DNA of 10,136 nt, taken from Bacillota bacterium (GTDB lineage Bacteria > Bacillota > Clostridia > Lachnospirales > Lachnospiraceae). Each line of letters begins with the position of its first letter. The first letter of the stretch is position 1. Positions 1 through 6,185 of this stretch are shown here, one piece after another. Under the pieces are notes generated by a model, which worked only from the letters and a program-made list of their open reading frames with translations, was not told the DNA's origin and searched no databases. A program made the position numbers and the translations under genes. The stretch lies in contig JAEWMZ010000332.1 in assembly GCA_023392995.1 (NCBI GenBank), positions 1-10,136 of the forward strand, given 5' to 3'.

Positions 1-96
1 CCCAGTCAGGAACAAGCCTATATGCTAGGCTTGGATTATAATGAGGAACTATCGCGAATCCTAAATACATGGGCAATTCCAAGCCACAGAGAGTAG
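1..96 (+). CDS. 3' end of an unidentified gene (partial)
   Basis: An open frame runs in from the left edge and ends at TAG (94-96). The 31 visible residues end in WAIPSHRE and include YMLGLDYNEELSRIL, which looks like amphipathic helix. No domain can be assigned from so short a tail. The composition is that of a normal soluble protein, and it lies on the same strand as everything else, so I read it as the end of a real upstream gene rather than a chance frame. A probable promoter follows within 12 bases of the stop, so the next gene need not share its transcript. Confidence 0.55.
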   Translation, partial: PSQEQAYMLGLDYNEELSRILNTWAIPSHRE

Positions 97-107
97 TAAA
101 GGTATTG

Positions 108-136
108 TTGAACGAAAAGATTAAACTGAATATAAG
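108..136 (+). promoter_or_regulatory. Probable sigma-A promoter of the nucleotidyltransferase gene
   Basis: TTGAAC (108-113) and TATAAG (131-136) are separated by exactly 17 bases. They match the housekeeping consensus at 4 of 6 and 5 of 6 positions. Transcription would begin near 143 and leave a leader of about 70 bases before the ATG at 216. It lies just past the stop of the upstream gene, as expected if the resistance-like gene has its own promoter. The call rests on sequence match only. Confidence 0.45.
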
Positions 137-215
137 TGATGATCAAGAAATAGAATTATGAACCCAATAGTAAAGAATTTAAGTCATTATCAATGAATTA
201 ATAGGAGTATATTTT

Positions 216-989
216 ATGTTATATCAGAGATTAATTGATGAGTTTACAGCTATGACAAAAGACCTACTAGGAAACAATTTAACCGGGATTTACCTACATG
301 GCTCAATGGCAATGAATTGTTTTAATCCTGAAAAGAGCGATATCGACCTGCTCCTCGTAATTGAAAACGATATTACTAACCTTCAGAAAACGAATTTTAT
401 GAAACAAGTTGTACTGCTGAATGAGCAGGCTCCCGCCAAGGGGTTGGAACTCAGTATTGTAAAGCGAGAATATTGCAAACCAGTGGTATATCCAACACCG
501 TTTGAATTGCATTTTTCCCCAATGCATCTTCCTTGGTTTAGAGACAATTTAGAGGATTATGTGGAAAATATGAGAGGAGTAGATAAAGACCTTGCTGCTC
601 ATGTTACGATCATAAACAGATACGGGATTGTCTTATATGGTGAGCCAATAGCAGATGTGTTTGGAGAGGTTCGTAAAGCGGACTATGTAGATAGCATCTG
701 GTTTGATGTAGAAAATGCAAAAGAAGCTATCGCAGAGGAACCTATGTATATGACACTAAATTTATGCAGGGTGTTGGCATTTTTAAAGGAAGGTCTATAT
801 CATTCAAAACAGCAAGGTGGTGAGTGGGGAATTGCTCATATGTCGGAGAGATATCATCCCCTTATTTCACAAGCATTGCACTGCTATAAAACAGATCAAA
901 TAATGGAGGCAGACCTGGTACTTGCCGATCAATTTGCCTCTGAAATGCTGGCTGCCATCCAATTAGAAAGGGAGCAGCTGGAAGCATAA
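216..989 (+). CDS. AadA/ANT(9)-like aminoglycoside nucleotidyltransferase
   Basis: Predicted cytosolic enzyme that transfers AMP from ATP to a hydroxyl of spectinomycin and/or streptomycin. Its 257 residues match the usual AadA/ANT(9) length of about 260. The N-terminal nucleotidyltransferase domain carries G29-S30 followed by SDID (41-44), whose two aspartates (D42, D44) are the expected metal ligands. E78 in LELSIV sits where the catalytic base of AadA lies. The C-terminal helical AadA_C (DUF4111) domain is recognisable from about residue 150, with LNLCRVLAFLKEG and a later GGEW...ERYHPLI segment. The start is set by AGGAG at 203-207, 8 bases before the ATG. It looks intact but divergent from the mobile aadA and ant(9) genes as I know them, so the exact substrate (streptomycin, spectinomycin or another compound) is inferred only at family level. 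Confidence 0.85.
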   Translation: MLYQRLIDEFTAMTKDLLGNNLTGIYLHGSMAMNCFNPEKSDIDLLLVIENDITNLQKTNFMKQVVLLNEQAPAKGLELSIVKREYCKPVVYPTPFELHFSPMHLPWFRDNLEDYVENMRGVDKDLAAHVTIINRYGIVLYGEPIADVFGEVRKADYVDSIWFDVENAKEAIAEEPMYMTLNLCRVLAFLKEGLYHSKQQGGEWGIAHMSERYHPLISQALHCYKTDQIMEADLVLADQFASEMLAAIQLEREQLEA

Positions 990-1157
990 AAGAACATATT
1001 ATATTAGGTTGGCAACCAAATAGTTAAAGATAAAAGAAGGTACAAGTTATAGGGTTTGTGTTAAAGATAGTTCCTAACTTACAAGTATAGAGGAAAGGGA
1101 TATGAAAATATAGCAGATAAATGCTATCGAATATAAATTATTACGAAAGGGAATGCA

Positions 1158-1694
1158 ATGTCTAATTACATATTAGAAACAGAGCGGCTTTCATTAAGAG
1201 AGCTGACTATGGATGATTTTGAGGCTTGGCACCAAATATTATCCGATAAGGAAACCATGCAATATTACCCTAAGGCATTTGATGAAGCTAAAACAAGAAG
1301 CTGGATTAAATGGAATCTTGAAAACTACAGCAAGTACGGCTTTGGATTGTGGGCAGTTATTTTAAAGGAGTCGAATCAATTCATTGGAGATTGCGGAATT
1401 ACCATGCAAAACATTCATGGCGATGGAAACTTATTCCCTGAGACCGGCTATCATATTGATAAAAGGTTTTGGCAGAAAGGTTATGCGACCCAGGCAGCAA
1501 AGGCTTGTTTGAACTATGCTTTTGAAAACCTAGCTTTTGATGAGGTTTTTTCCTATCAAAAGTTTACCAATGTTCCGTCAAGAAGAGTTGCCGAAAAAAT
1601 AGGTATGTCCTTGCGTGAGGAGTATGCAGATGAGAAAAATGAAAAGACCAGTGTGTATTCCATTACTAGAACAGAATATTATGCAATGAAATAA
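1158..1694 (+). CDS. GNAT N-acetyltransferase, RimJ/RimL type
   Basis: Predicted acetyl-CoA-dependent N-acetyltransferase of the Acetyltransf_3 group, 178 residues, the usual size for a single GNAT domain. It opens with ILETERLSLREL (residues 5-16), the typical first strand of this group. The acetyl-CoA pyrophosphate-binding loop is WQKGYAT (105-111), and the late NVPSRRVAEKIGM segment (138-150) is the usual helix-strand pair near the active site. ETGYHI just before the loop corresponds to the central strand. The acceptor cannot be read from sequence; relatives acetylate ribosomal protein N-termini, small amines or antibiotics. The start is supported by GAAAGGGA (1145-1152) upstream of ATG 1158. 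It stands alone, with 168 bases before it and 108 after. Confidence 0.85.
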   Translation: MSNYILETERLSLRELTMDDFEAWHQILSDKETMQYYPKAFDEAKTRSWIKWNLENYSKYGFGLWAVILKESNQFIGDCGITMQNIHGDGNLFPETGYHIDKRFWQKGYATQAAKACLNYAFENLAFDEVFSYQKFTNVPSRRVAEKIGMSLREEYADEKNEKTSVYSITRTEYYAMK

Positions 1695-1802
1695 AGGACG
1701 CAGTTTCAACATTTATGAGCTCCCAGGTTACCATTATTACTATTATTATGAGCTGATGGGATACAAAAGAAAAAGTTTACATTCATGGAGGTTCTGTATT
1801 GT

Positions 1803-2330
1803 ATGGAATTGATCGATATTTATGACAATTTAGGTCAAAAAAGCGGTAAGTCCGAGGAAAAAGACGAAGCTCATAGAAAAGCACATATTCATAAAGGTGT
1901 TTGTGTTTGGATTATTAATTCTAAGGATGAGATACTGCTACAAACTCGAAATAGTCATGTTATGTTCCCAAATAGGATGGATATTTCATTTTCAGGGCAT
2001 ATTCACGCTGGTGAAACATCTTTAGAAGCAGCTATACGAGAAGGGAAAGAAGAGCTTGGTATTACTTTAGAAACAGATAAGCTCCAATATCTCTTTTCAT
2101 GTCGGGAGTATGGAGAGCTTGATGGATATTATGAAAATGAAATAGATGATGTGTTCCTTTATCGAACGGATCTTCTTTTAGAGGAGTACTCATTCTACGA
2201 TAATGAAGTGAAAGAAGTATCCTATGTTCCGATTGAGAAGTTCAAATTAATGGTAGAAACACATTCCCCTATGCTTATGCCTTATAAAATGCATTATATT
2301 TTTTTATTAACGGTCTTGGGTAGGTGGTGA
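1803..2330 (+). CDS. Nudix hydrolase, isopentenyl-diphosphate isomerase-like
   Basis: Predicted Mg-dependent pyrophosphohydrolase acting on a nucleoside or other diphosphate-linked compound. The Nudix box (residues 65-87) is complete: G65, E71, R79-E80, E83-E84, G86 and I87 fit GX5EX7REUXEEXGU, though the usually hydrophobic U position after RE is G81. The opening MELIDIYDNLGQKSG is typical of the YfcD/IDI-like Nudix subgroup, whose members often have unknown substrates. I take ATG 1803 as the start, giving 175 residues. It follows GGAGG (1787-1791), whereas the in-frame ATG at 1785 overlaps that same site and has no ribosome binding site of its own. The strand after the box (residues about 95-125, acidic) may set substrate choice, but I cannot predict it. 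Confidence 0.86.
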   Translation: MELIDIYDNLGQKSGKSEEKDEAHRKAHIHKGVCVWIINSKDEILLQTRNSHVMFPNRMDISFSGHIHAGETSLEAAIREGKEELGITLETDKLQYLFSCREYGELDGYYENEIDDVFLYRTDLLLEEYSFYDNEVKEVSYVPIEKFKLMVETHSPMLMPYKMHYIFLLTVLGRW

Positions 2331-2390
2331 AATAATTCATTACACGGATTTGATTTCGTATTTACCCTGATTTATTTTGAATTAATTTAA

Positions 2391-2414
2391 CAGGTATAAT
2401 TTTTAGATTACCTG
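2391..2414 (+). promoter_or_regulatory. Palindrome overlapping a consensus -10 box before the DinB gene
   Basis: A perfect TATAAT lies at 2395-2400, 34 bases before the ATG at 2434. The best-spaced -35 (TTATTT at 2372-2377, 17-base spacer) is poor. CAGGTA (2391-2396) and TACCTG (2409-2414) are exact inverted copies around a 12-base centre, so the palindrome covers the -10 box and the probable transcription start. That is a common arrangement for a repressor operator. A further CCTG/CAGG pair (2411-2414 and 2421-2424) could fold next to the ribosome binding site. No regulator gene is present in the window. Confidence 0.35.
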
Positions 2415-2433
2415 ATTACACAGGAGGTTAACA

Positions 2434-2946
2434 ATGAACAGATTGATTACAGAGGCTTTGCGAAATCAGTTTGACTCTACATTTCATATGGCACGTATCC
2501 TTGTAAAAGTCTGTCCAGGAGAGGTTTGGGCAGAATCCTATAACGAGGTACCATTTTGGCAGCAGGTTTTTCATTATGTTTATTATATTGATTTCTGGAT
2601 GCGTGAAAAGTTCGATGAAACGGAGTGGCGCTCGCTGATTTTTGAAGACGCCTATAACACTGATTTGTACGCAGGTAGCTATGAAGGACTATTCATATCA
2701 CAAGACAAAATGCTGGAGTATCTTGATGCAATTCAAGAAAAAACCACTTCCTTATTCGATCGTCTCAACGATGAAACGCTAAGTAACTCAGTTTTTGGCA
2801 ATAACCCACAGTTTACTTACGCTGATGTGATTATCGGACAAATAAGACATATCATGTATAACATCGGATACCTCAATGGTATATTGCGAGAGTTGGGTCT
2901 GCCAGAATCTGATTGGTATGCTTATAATGAGCCGGAAGGTTCTTGA
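2434..2946 (+). CDS. DinB-fold family protein with a reduced metal site
   Basis: Four-helix-bundle protein of the DinB/YfiT superfamily, 170 residues, cytosolic. Relatives include bacillithiol- and mycothiol-dependent transferases and many uncharacterised Firmicute proteins. Features seen are the tryptophan- and tyrosine-rich helix FWQQVFHYVYYIDFW (41-55) with H47, and the last helix QIRHIMYNIGYLNGIL (136-151). DinB metal sites usually use three histidines, with the last two as HxxxH on the final helix. Here that pair is H139 and N143, so one expected ligand is an asparagine. The start is secure: AGGAGGT at 2422-2428, 5 bases before ATG. It has its own candidate promoter with a palindrome over the -10 box. 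A biochemical role cannot be assigned; a second, distinct DinB protein is encoded at 7627. Confidence 0.8.
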   Translation: MNRLITEALRNQFDSTFHMARILVKVCPGEVWAESYNEVPFWQQVFHYVYYIDFWMREKFDETEWRSLIFEDAYNTDLYAGSYEGLFISQDKMLEYLDAIQEKTTSLFDRLNDETLSNSVFGNNPQFTYADVIIGQIRHIMYNIGYLNGILRELGLPESDWYAYNEPEGS

Positions 2947-3054
2947 TTATACATAGAGCATAATCAAAATACTAACCGACATATTCCAATGAGAAGCGTA
3001 TGCATTTTGACTATACCTTTTCTAATATTCGATACGAGATAAAAATGGTAATTA

Positions 3055-3083
3055 TTATTACTGAAGCTTAATAAGAGTAATAA
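3055..3083 (+). repeat. 8-base inverted repeat in the leader of the VOC gene
   Basis: TTATTACT (3055-3062) and AGTAATAA (3076-3083) are exact inverted copies with a 13-base loop, ending about 30 bases before the TTG start at 3115. The stem is almost all A-T, so as RNA it would be weak, and no T-run follows. As DNA it could be an operator. The surrounding 168-base gap contains a consensus-like TTGACT (3007-3012) but no good -10 at the right distance. Confidence 0.25.
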
Positions 3084-3114
3084 GAATGATTAATTATTTA
3101 TGGAGGCGAAGAAT

Positions 3115-3486
3115 TTGATTTTTATACCAACATTACATTGTGGTGGTCATTGTGCGGAGGCAATTGCATTATATAAAAAAGCCTTTCATTTAGAAGTCGA
3201 TTGGCAGGGAAAAGATGAAAAAACCAACCTTATATACCACACTGAAGCCAGAATAGGAAAGCAAAGGATTCGGTTGTCTGATGGTGGCACAGAACGAGAG
3301 AAAATTCAAGGAGATTCATTATTTCTCGCTGTAGTTTTTGACACGGTTGAAGAAGTTGAGAGGGTATTTGATATTTTAAAAGAAGAAGGTACTGTTATAC
3401 AAGCACCTCATAAGCCGGACTTTGCAACCTGTATGAGTGAATTAAAAGACAAATTCGGCTTTAAGTGGTTCTTAATGGTTGACTAA
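3115..3486 (+). CDS. PhnB-like VOC (glyoxalase-fold) protein, TTG start
   Basis: Vicinal-oxygen-chelate protein of the PhnB/3-demethylubiquinone methyltransferase-like group, 123 residues, one VOC module pair. It opens with MIFIPTLHCGG, then CAEAIALYKKAF (13-24), the hallmark first helix. It closes with KDKFGFKWFLMVD (111-123), the standard last strand of PhnB-type proteins. Members bind metal or small ligands; some are antibiotic-binding resistance proteins and most are uncharacterised. I start at TTG 3115 because GGAGG (3102-3106) lies 8 bases before it and family proteins begin just here. The in-frame ATG at 3100 overlaps the ribosome binding site itself. The methyltransferase gene follows after 61 bases, so the two are probably co-transcribed. 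Confidence 0.8.
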   Translation: MIFIPTLHCGGHCAEAIALYKKAFHLEVDWQGKDEKTNLIYHTEARIGKQRIRLSDGGTEREKIQGDSLFLAVVFDTVEEVERVFDILKEEGTVIQAPHKPDFATCMSELKDKFGFKWFLMVD

Positions 3487-3547
3487 AAATAACCGTAATT
3501 CGCGTTCCTATACAAAGGAGAAATTTTATAGGCAAAAGGAGATCGTA

Positions 3548-4333
3548 ATGGACTTAAGAAAATCTTTTGATAGTGAGGTTACAAATTATGATAAGTGGAG
3601 ACCACGCTATTGTACTGGACTTTTTAATGATATTATAGAACATTCAAAGCTTAATCCCAAATCCCAATGTCTTGAAATCGGTTGTGGTACAGGACAAGCC
3701 ACAGAACCTATATTAAAGACAGGCTGCTCGCTTTTAGCATTGGAACTCGGAAGTAATTTCACAGAATTTACGAGAAATAAATTTATCCAATATAAGAATT
3801 TTCAAATAGAAAATGCTGATTTTGAAAAATATGAGTTAGAAAACAACAAGTATGACCTTGTATTTTCTGGAACTGCTTTTCATTGGATCTCTGAGGAGAT
3901 TGGATATCCTAAAGTCTATCATACTTTAAAAAACGGAGGAACTATAGCGCTTTTTTGGAATAAGCCAGGACCTAAAAGTTTTGAAGATCCCTTGCACTTA
4001 AAAATGCAAGAAGTGTATGCGAAATATCGTAGCTCAGAAGAAATGCAAAAAGCAAAAAGTGAGCGTGAAAATCCACAAGAACGGTATGCAAAAATGATCA
4101 CTACAATTAACGAATATGGTTTTGTTAAAGAAGAATGTCGCTTATATAAGCAAGTAAGAGAATTTACAGCGGATGAATATATTAGTTTATTAAGCACCTA
4201 TTCTGATAATATTTCTTTACAAGAGCCAGTAAAAACACAATTCTTCACAGAAATGCGTAATGTAATTTATGATTTCAATAATAAGATAAAGGTTTATGAC
4301 ACCATAGAGTTATATTTAGCAAAAAGGCCTTAA
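3548..4333 (+). CDS. Class I SAM-dependent methyltransferase
   Basis: Predicted cytosolic S-adenosylmethionine-dependent methyltransferase of the Methyltransf_11/25 type, 261 residues. Motif I is LEIGCGTG (42-49). The acidic residue closing strand 2 is E66 in LALELG. Motif II/III is represented by NADFEKYEL (89-97) and by KYDLVFSGTAFHWI (101-114), whose aromatic FHWI end is typical of small-molecule methyltransferases. The C-terminal 110 residues are helical and charged and probably form the substrate lid. ATG 3548 is chosen because AAGGAGAT (3536-3543) sits directly before it; a longer frame from 3479 would overlap the VOC gene. A second, unused AAAGGAG lies at 3514-3520. The next gene starts 16 bases after the stop, so these two are in one operon. 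The substrate is unknown. Confidence 0.87.
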   Translation: MDLRKSFDSEVTNYDKWRPRYCTGLFNDIIEHSKLNPKSQCLEIGCGTGQATEPILKTGCSLLALELGSNFTEFTRNKFIQYKNFQIENADFEKYELENNKYDLVFSGTAFHWISEEIGYPKVYHTLKNGGTIALFWNKPGPKSFEDPLHLKMQEVYAKYRSSEEMQKAKSERENPQERYAKMITTINEYGFVKEECRLYKQVREFTADEYISLLSTYSDNISLQEPVKTQFFTEMRNVIYDFNNKIKVYDTIELYLAKRP

Positions 4334-4336
4334 TAC

Positions 4337-4364
4337 AAAGGAGCTTGACTTGAAAACGTTCAAT
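4337..4364 (+). repeat. 28-base near-repeat, copy A (intact GNAT start)
   Basis: This copy holds AAAGGAG, a 6-base spacer and the first five codons (TTG AAA ACG TTC AAT) of the GNAT gene at 4350. Positions 6682-6709 repeat it with only two differences (C4344 is A there, and C4349 is T). Because it spans a ribosome binding site and a coding start in both places, it looks like a duplicated gene end rather than a regulatory repeat. Confidence 0.75.
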
Positions 4365-4928
4365 GACTATTTTGATAGCGTCCCGTATTTAGAGACACAA
4401 CGCTTTATTCTACGACCATTTTCACGAAACGACATGGAGGAATACTTTGATATCTTAAGGGACGAGCAGGTACAAAAATATCTTGGAGGCGGAGTCCCAC
4501 TTTTTGATAAAGAGCCTCATATATCCAATTGGCTAAACAATATTAACGGAAGGGTATTGAAAAGTAAGATCGTTTTTACATGGTGCGTCGAAGAGAAAAG
4601 CACCGGGAAGATAGCTGGAAGAGTGGACTTAGGCGGCTTTCAAAAGAAGACCATGGCAGAAATTTCATATCATTTTGGGAAAAGTTTTTGGGGACGTGGA
4701 GCAGCTACAGAGGTTGTAGAAAAAGTTACATCCTTTGGCCTTGAAAACTTAAAACTAATGCGTATACAAGGGCTGGTACGAGTTGAGAATGCTGCTTCCA
4801 TACATGTACTTGAAAAGAACCGATATGAAAAAGAAGGTATATTACGTTGTTATCCTTTCGGTAAGGAATTTCATACTGTTGTTATGATGGCGATCGTTGA
4901 TGATCCGGCAGCTAATTTTAATGTGTAA
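4350..4928 (+). CDS. GNAT N-acetyltransferase, RimJ/RimL type, TTG start
   Basis: Predicted acetyl-CoA-dependent N-acetyltransferase, 192 residues, Acetyltransf_3 group. After a short lead of about 12 residues it enters the standard YLETQRFILRPFSRNDM strand-helix start (13-29). AEISYHFG (103-110) is the central strand, and FWGRGAAT (113-120) is the acetyl-CoA-binding loop. VENAASIHVLEKNRYEKEG (145-163) matches the conserved N-x-x-S-x-x-x-L-E-K helix. The TTG start is well supported: AAAGGAG (4337-4343) is 6 bases upstream and only 16 bases separate it from the methyltransferase stop, so it is translated from the same message. The first five codons and the ribosome binding site recur at 6682-6709, before the DUF89 gene. 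Acceptor unknown. Confidence 0.87.
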   Translation: MKTFNDYFDSVPYLETQRFILRPFSRNDMEEYFDILRDEQVQKYLGGGVPLFDKEPHISNWLNNINGRVLKSKIVFTWCVEEKSTGKIAGRVDLGGFQKKTMAEISYHFGKSFWGRGAATEVVEKVTSFGLENLKLMRIQGLVRVENAASIHVLEKNRYEKEGILRCYPFGKEFHTVVMMAIVDDPAANFNV

Positions 4929-4977
4929 AAAAAACTCGTAATAGGTTTAAAATGCGGATGAAAGATTTTGTTATACA

Positions 4978-5007
4978 GTGACAAATTTAAATTTAGCATT
5001 CTATAAA
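4978..5007 (+). promoter_or_regulatory. Possible promoter before the small membrane protein gene
   Basis: GTGACA (4978-4983) and TATAAA (5002-5007) each match the sigma-A consensus at 5 of 6 positions, with an 18-base spacer. Transcription would begin near 5014, only about 12 bases before the ATG at 5026, leaving an unusually short leader. The match is good but the position is awkward, so this is a weak call. If real, it rules out the upstream in-frame GTG at 4978 as the start of the gene. Confidence 0.28.
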
Positions 5008-5025
5008 AATGGGGGCTATGCTGTT

Positions 5026-5463
5026 ATGAAGAAGTGGAATAAGATTATAATTGCAGCAGTACTGATAATCTTGGCAATTTGCGCTGTAAAGTATATTACA
5101 AATCCTGAACACCGAATAAAAAACTTTATAAATCAAAATAGTGAAGAATTAGTGACCATTGCAGAAGCATATCTAAATTCTGATACGACAATTAAGACTT
5201 ATAAAGGTGTAGAAGTAGAGTCGGTTTTTAGAGGTAACAATGATATTGTACAGTTTTATTATGGTGGAGTAGGAATTGTTCCAGCTAGTACATATTATGG
5301 CTTTTATTATTCGCCAGATGACATCCCGACAGCATATCAAAATGTGAATTGCAGACTTTCTGCTGTATCTGATGATGAGTGGAAATGGTCGGATGGTACA
5401 GATAATGGTGGTCGAACGATAAGAATTATGAAGAACTGGTTTTATTACGAAGCATGGTTTTAG
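5026..5463 (+). CDS. Small membrane-anchored protein of unknown function
   Basis: 145-residue protein, probably held in the cytoplasmic membrane by one N-terminal helix with the rest outside. Residues 1-6 (MKKWNK) are basic, 7-24 are continuously hydrophobic, and the remainder is polar. C19 follows LAI, which is a poor lipobox, and no clear signal-peptidase site is visible, so I favour an uncleaved anchor. The outer part is rich in aromatic residues: FYYGGVGIVPASTYYGFYYSP (77-97, in part), then WKWSDGTDNGG (119-129) and the end NWFYYEAWF. This pattern recalls small hypothetical proteins of Firmicutes, but I know no function. ATG 5026 is chosen over GTG 4978 because the anchor begins directly there; its ribosome binding site (GGGGG, 5011-5015) is weak. 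Confidence 0.72.
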   Translation: MKKWNKIIIAAVLIILAICAVKYITNPEHRIKNFINQNSEELVTIAEAYLNSDTTIKTYKGVEVESVFRGNNDIVQFYYGGVGIVPASTYYGFYYSPDDIPTAYQNVNCRLSAVSDDEWKWSDGTDNGGRTIRIMKNWFYYEAWF

Positions 5464-5536
5464 AATGGCAAATAAAGTTAATAAAAATGCAATCTGGTGT
5501 GACCTGACTTTTTGGGCTGTACAATTTTTGTATTTG

Positions 5537-5563
5537 TGTGATAATCCAGCCAGTGAATGGCTG
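5537..5563 (+). promoter_or_regulatory. Extended -10 promoter with adjacent hairpin
   Basis: TGTGATAAT (5537-5545) fits an extended -10 element (TGn plus GATAAT, 5 of 6); the -35 region is poor. Immediately after it, CAGCCA (5547-5552) and TGGCTG (5558-5563) form a 6-bp GC-rich stem with a 5-base loop at the expected transcription start. No T-run follows, so it is not a Rho-independent terminator. It could be a 5'-end stabilising hairpin or an operator for the gene at 5612. The assignment is tentative. Confidence 0.3.
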
Positions 5564-5611
5564 TAACTGTAAATGCTTCATATTATATTATCCATTTGGA
5601 GGTGTCTTTCG

Positions 5612-6154
5612 ATGAAAACAATGTTAAATGACATGAAAAAGAAAAACGACATTCAAGGCTATCTGCCCATGTTTGAGGAAATAATGCTTATCGAGGATAG
5701 GAACGAACGTGATACTAAATTCATAAACGCCATGGAAGAGCATCTTACCCAGGAGCAATGTTTCTCAATATGGGCTAAAAATGGTGCGTGCCGCGGCACG
5801 AAATTTGATAAGGATCGCAAGGCGTTCGCAGCGGAGCACAATAGTAAAACTCTTAGAGAAAGATTTGATCTTTTTATCAATACCATAGGAAGTGGTTATA
5901 AATCCAATCTTAATGACATCGTTTTAGACGAGATTAATAAAACCATTACCGTCAGTTTCGCCTGCAAACACGGTTTAATGCATCTGGAAAAGGGGATTTC
6001 AACCTCCCTTGAAGCATATTTCGGACAATGTGCAGGCGGACGTTTGTATGAGCTTCAGCTTGCTTTAGGTATCAAACTCAAAATCAAAGAAGTAGATGTA
6101 ACTGCAGTTGAAGAGAGTATAAAGAACCCCAGCGTATTTACCTTTGAGTTTTAA
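5612..6154 (+). CDS. Cysteine-containing protein of unknown function
   Basis: 180-residue soluble protein with no membrane segment. It begins at ATG 5612 after GGAGGTG (5598-5604); a longer in-frame start at 5573 would lie upstream of that site. Four cysteines sit at 50, 60, 118 and 140, in QEQCFSIW, NGACRGTKF, SFACKHG and GQCAGGRLYE. The order (NG-C-RG, a central C, then a glycine-flanked C before LQLALGIKLKIKEVD) resembles clostridial cysteine-rich hypothetical proteins in which the same places hold CxC or CxxC pairs. I believe DUF6144 is one such family, but am not certain. If so, this copy has lost about half of the cysteines. Metal or redox binding is inferred from that pattern only. The AAC(6')-like gene follows after 31 bases, so the two are likely co-expressed. 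Confidence 0.72.
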   Translation: MKTMLNDMKKKNDIQGYLPMFEEIMLIEDRNERDTKFINAMEEHLTQEQCFSIWAKNGACRGTKFDKDRKAFAAEHNSKTLRERFDLFINTIGSGYKSNLNDIVLDEINKTITVSFACKHGLMHLEKGISTSLEAYFGQCAGGRLYELQLALGIKLKIKEVDVTAVEESIKNPSVFTFEF

Positions 6155-6185
6155 AGCTCAAATTCAAGTAGTGGAGGATAAGAAC

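Noticed and set aside
1005..1019. GGTTG-G-CAACC palindrome after the nucleotidyltransferase gene as a terminator
   Set aside because: The stem is very short with almost no loop, and no T-run follows.
3007..3036. TTGACT as a promoter -35 for the PhnB-like gene
   Set aside because: The -35 match is good but the best boxes at 17-18 bases (CGATAC, GATACG) match the -10 consensus at only about three positions.
5465..5566. 33-codon ORF in the gap before the cysteine protein gene
   Set aside because: It starts with ATG but has no ribosome binding site, overlaps a probable promoter and hairpin, and its sequence has no recognisable pattern. Probably chance.
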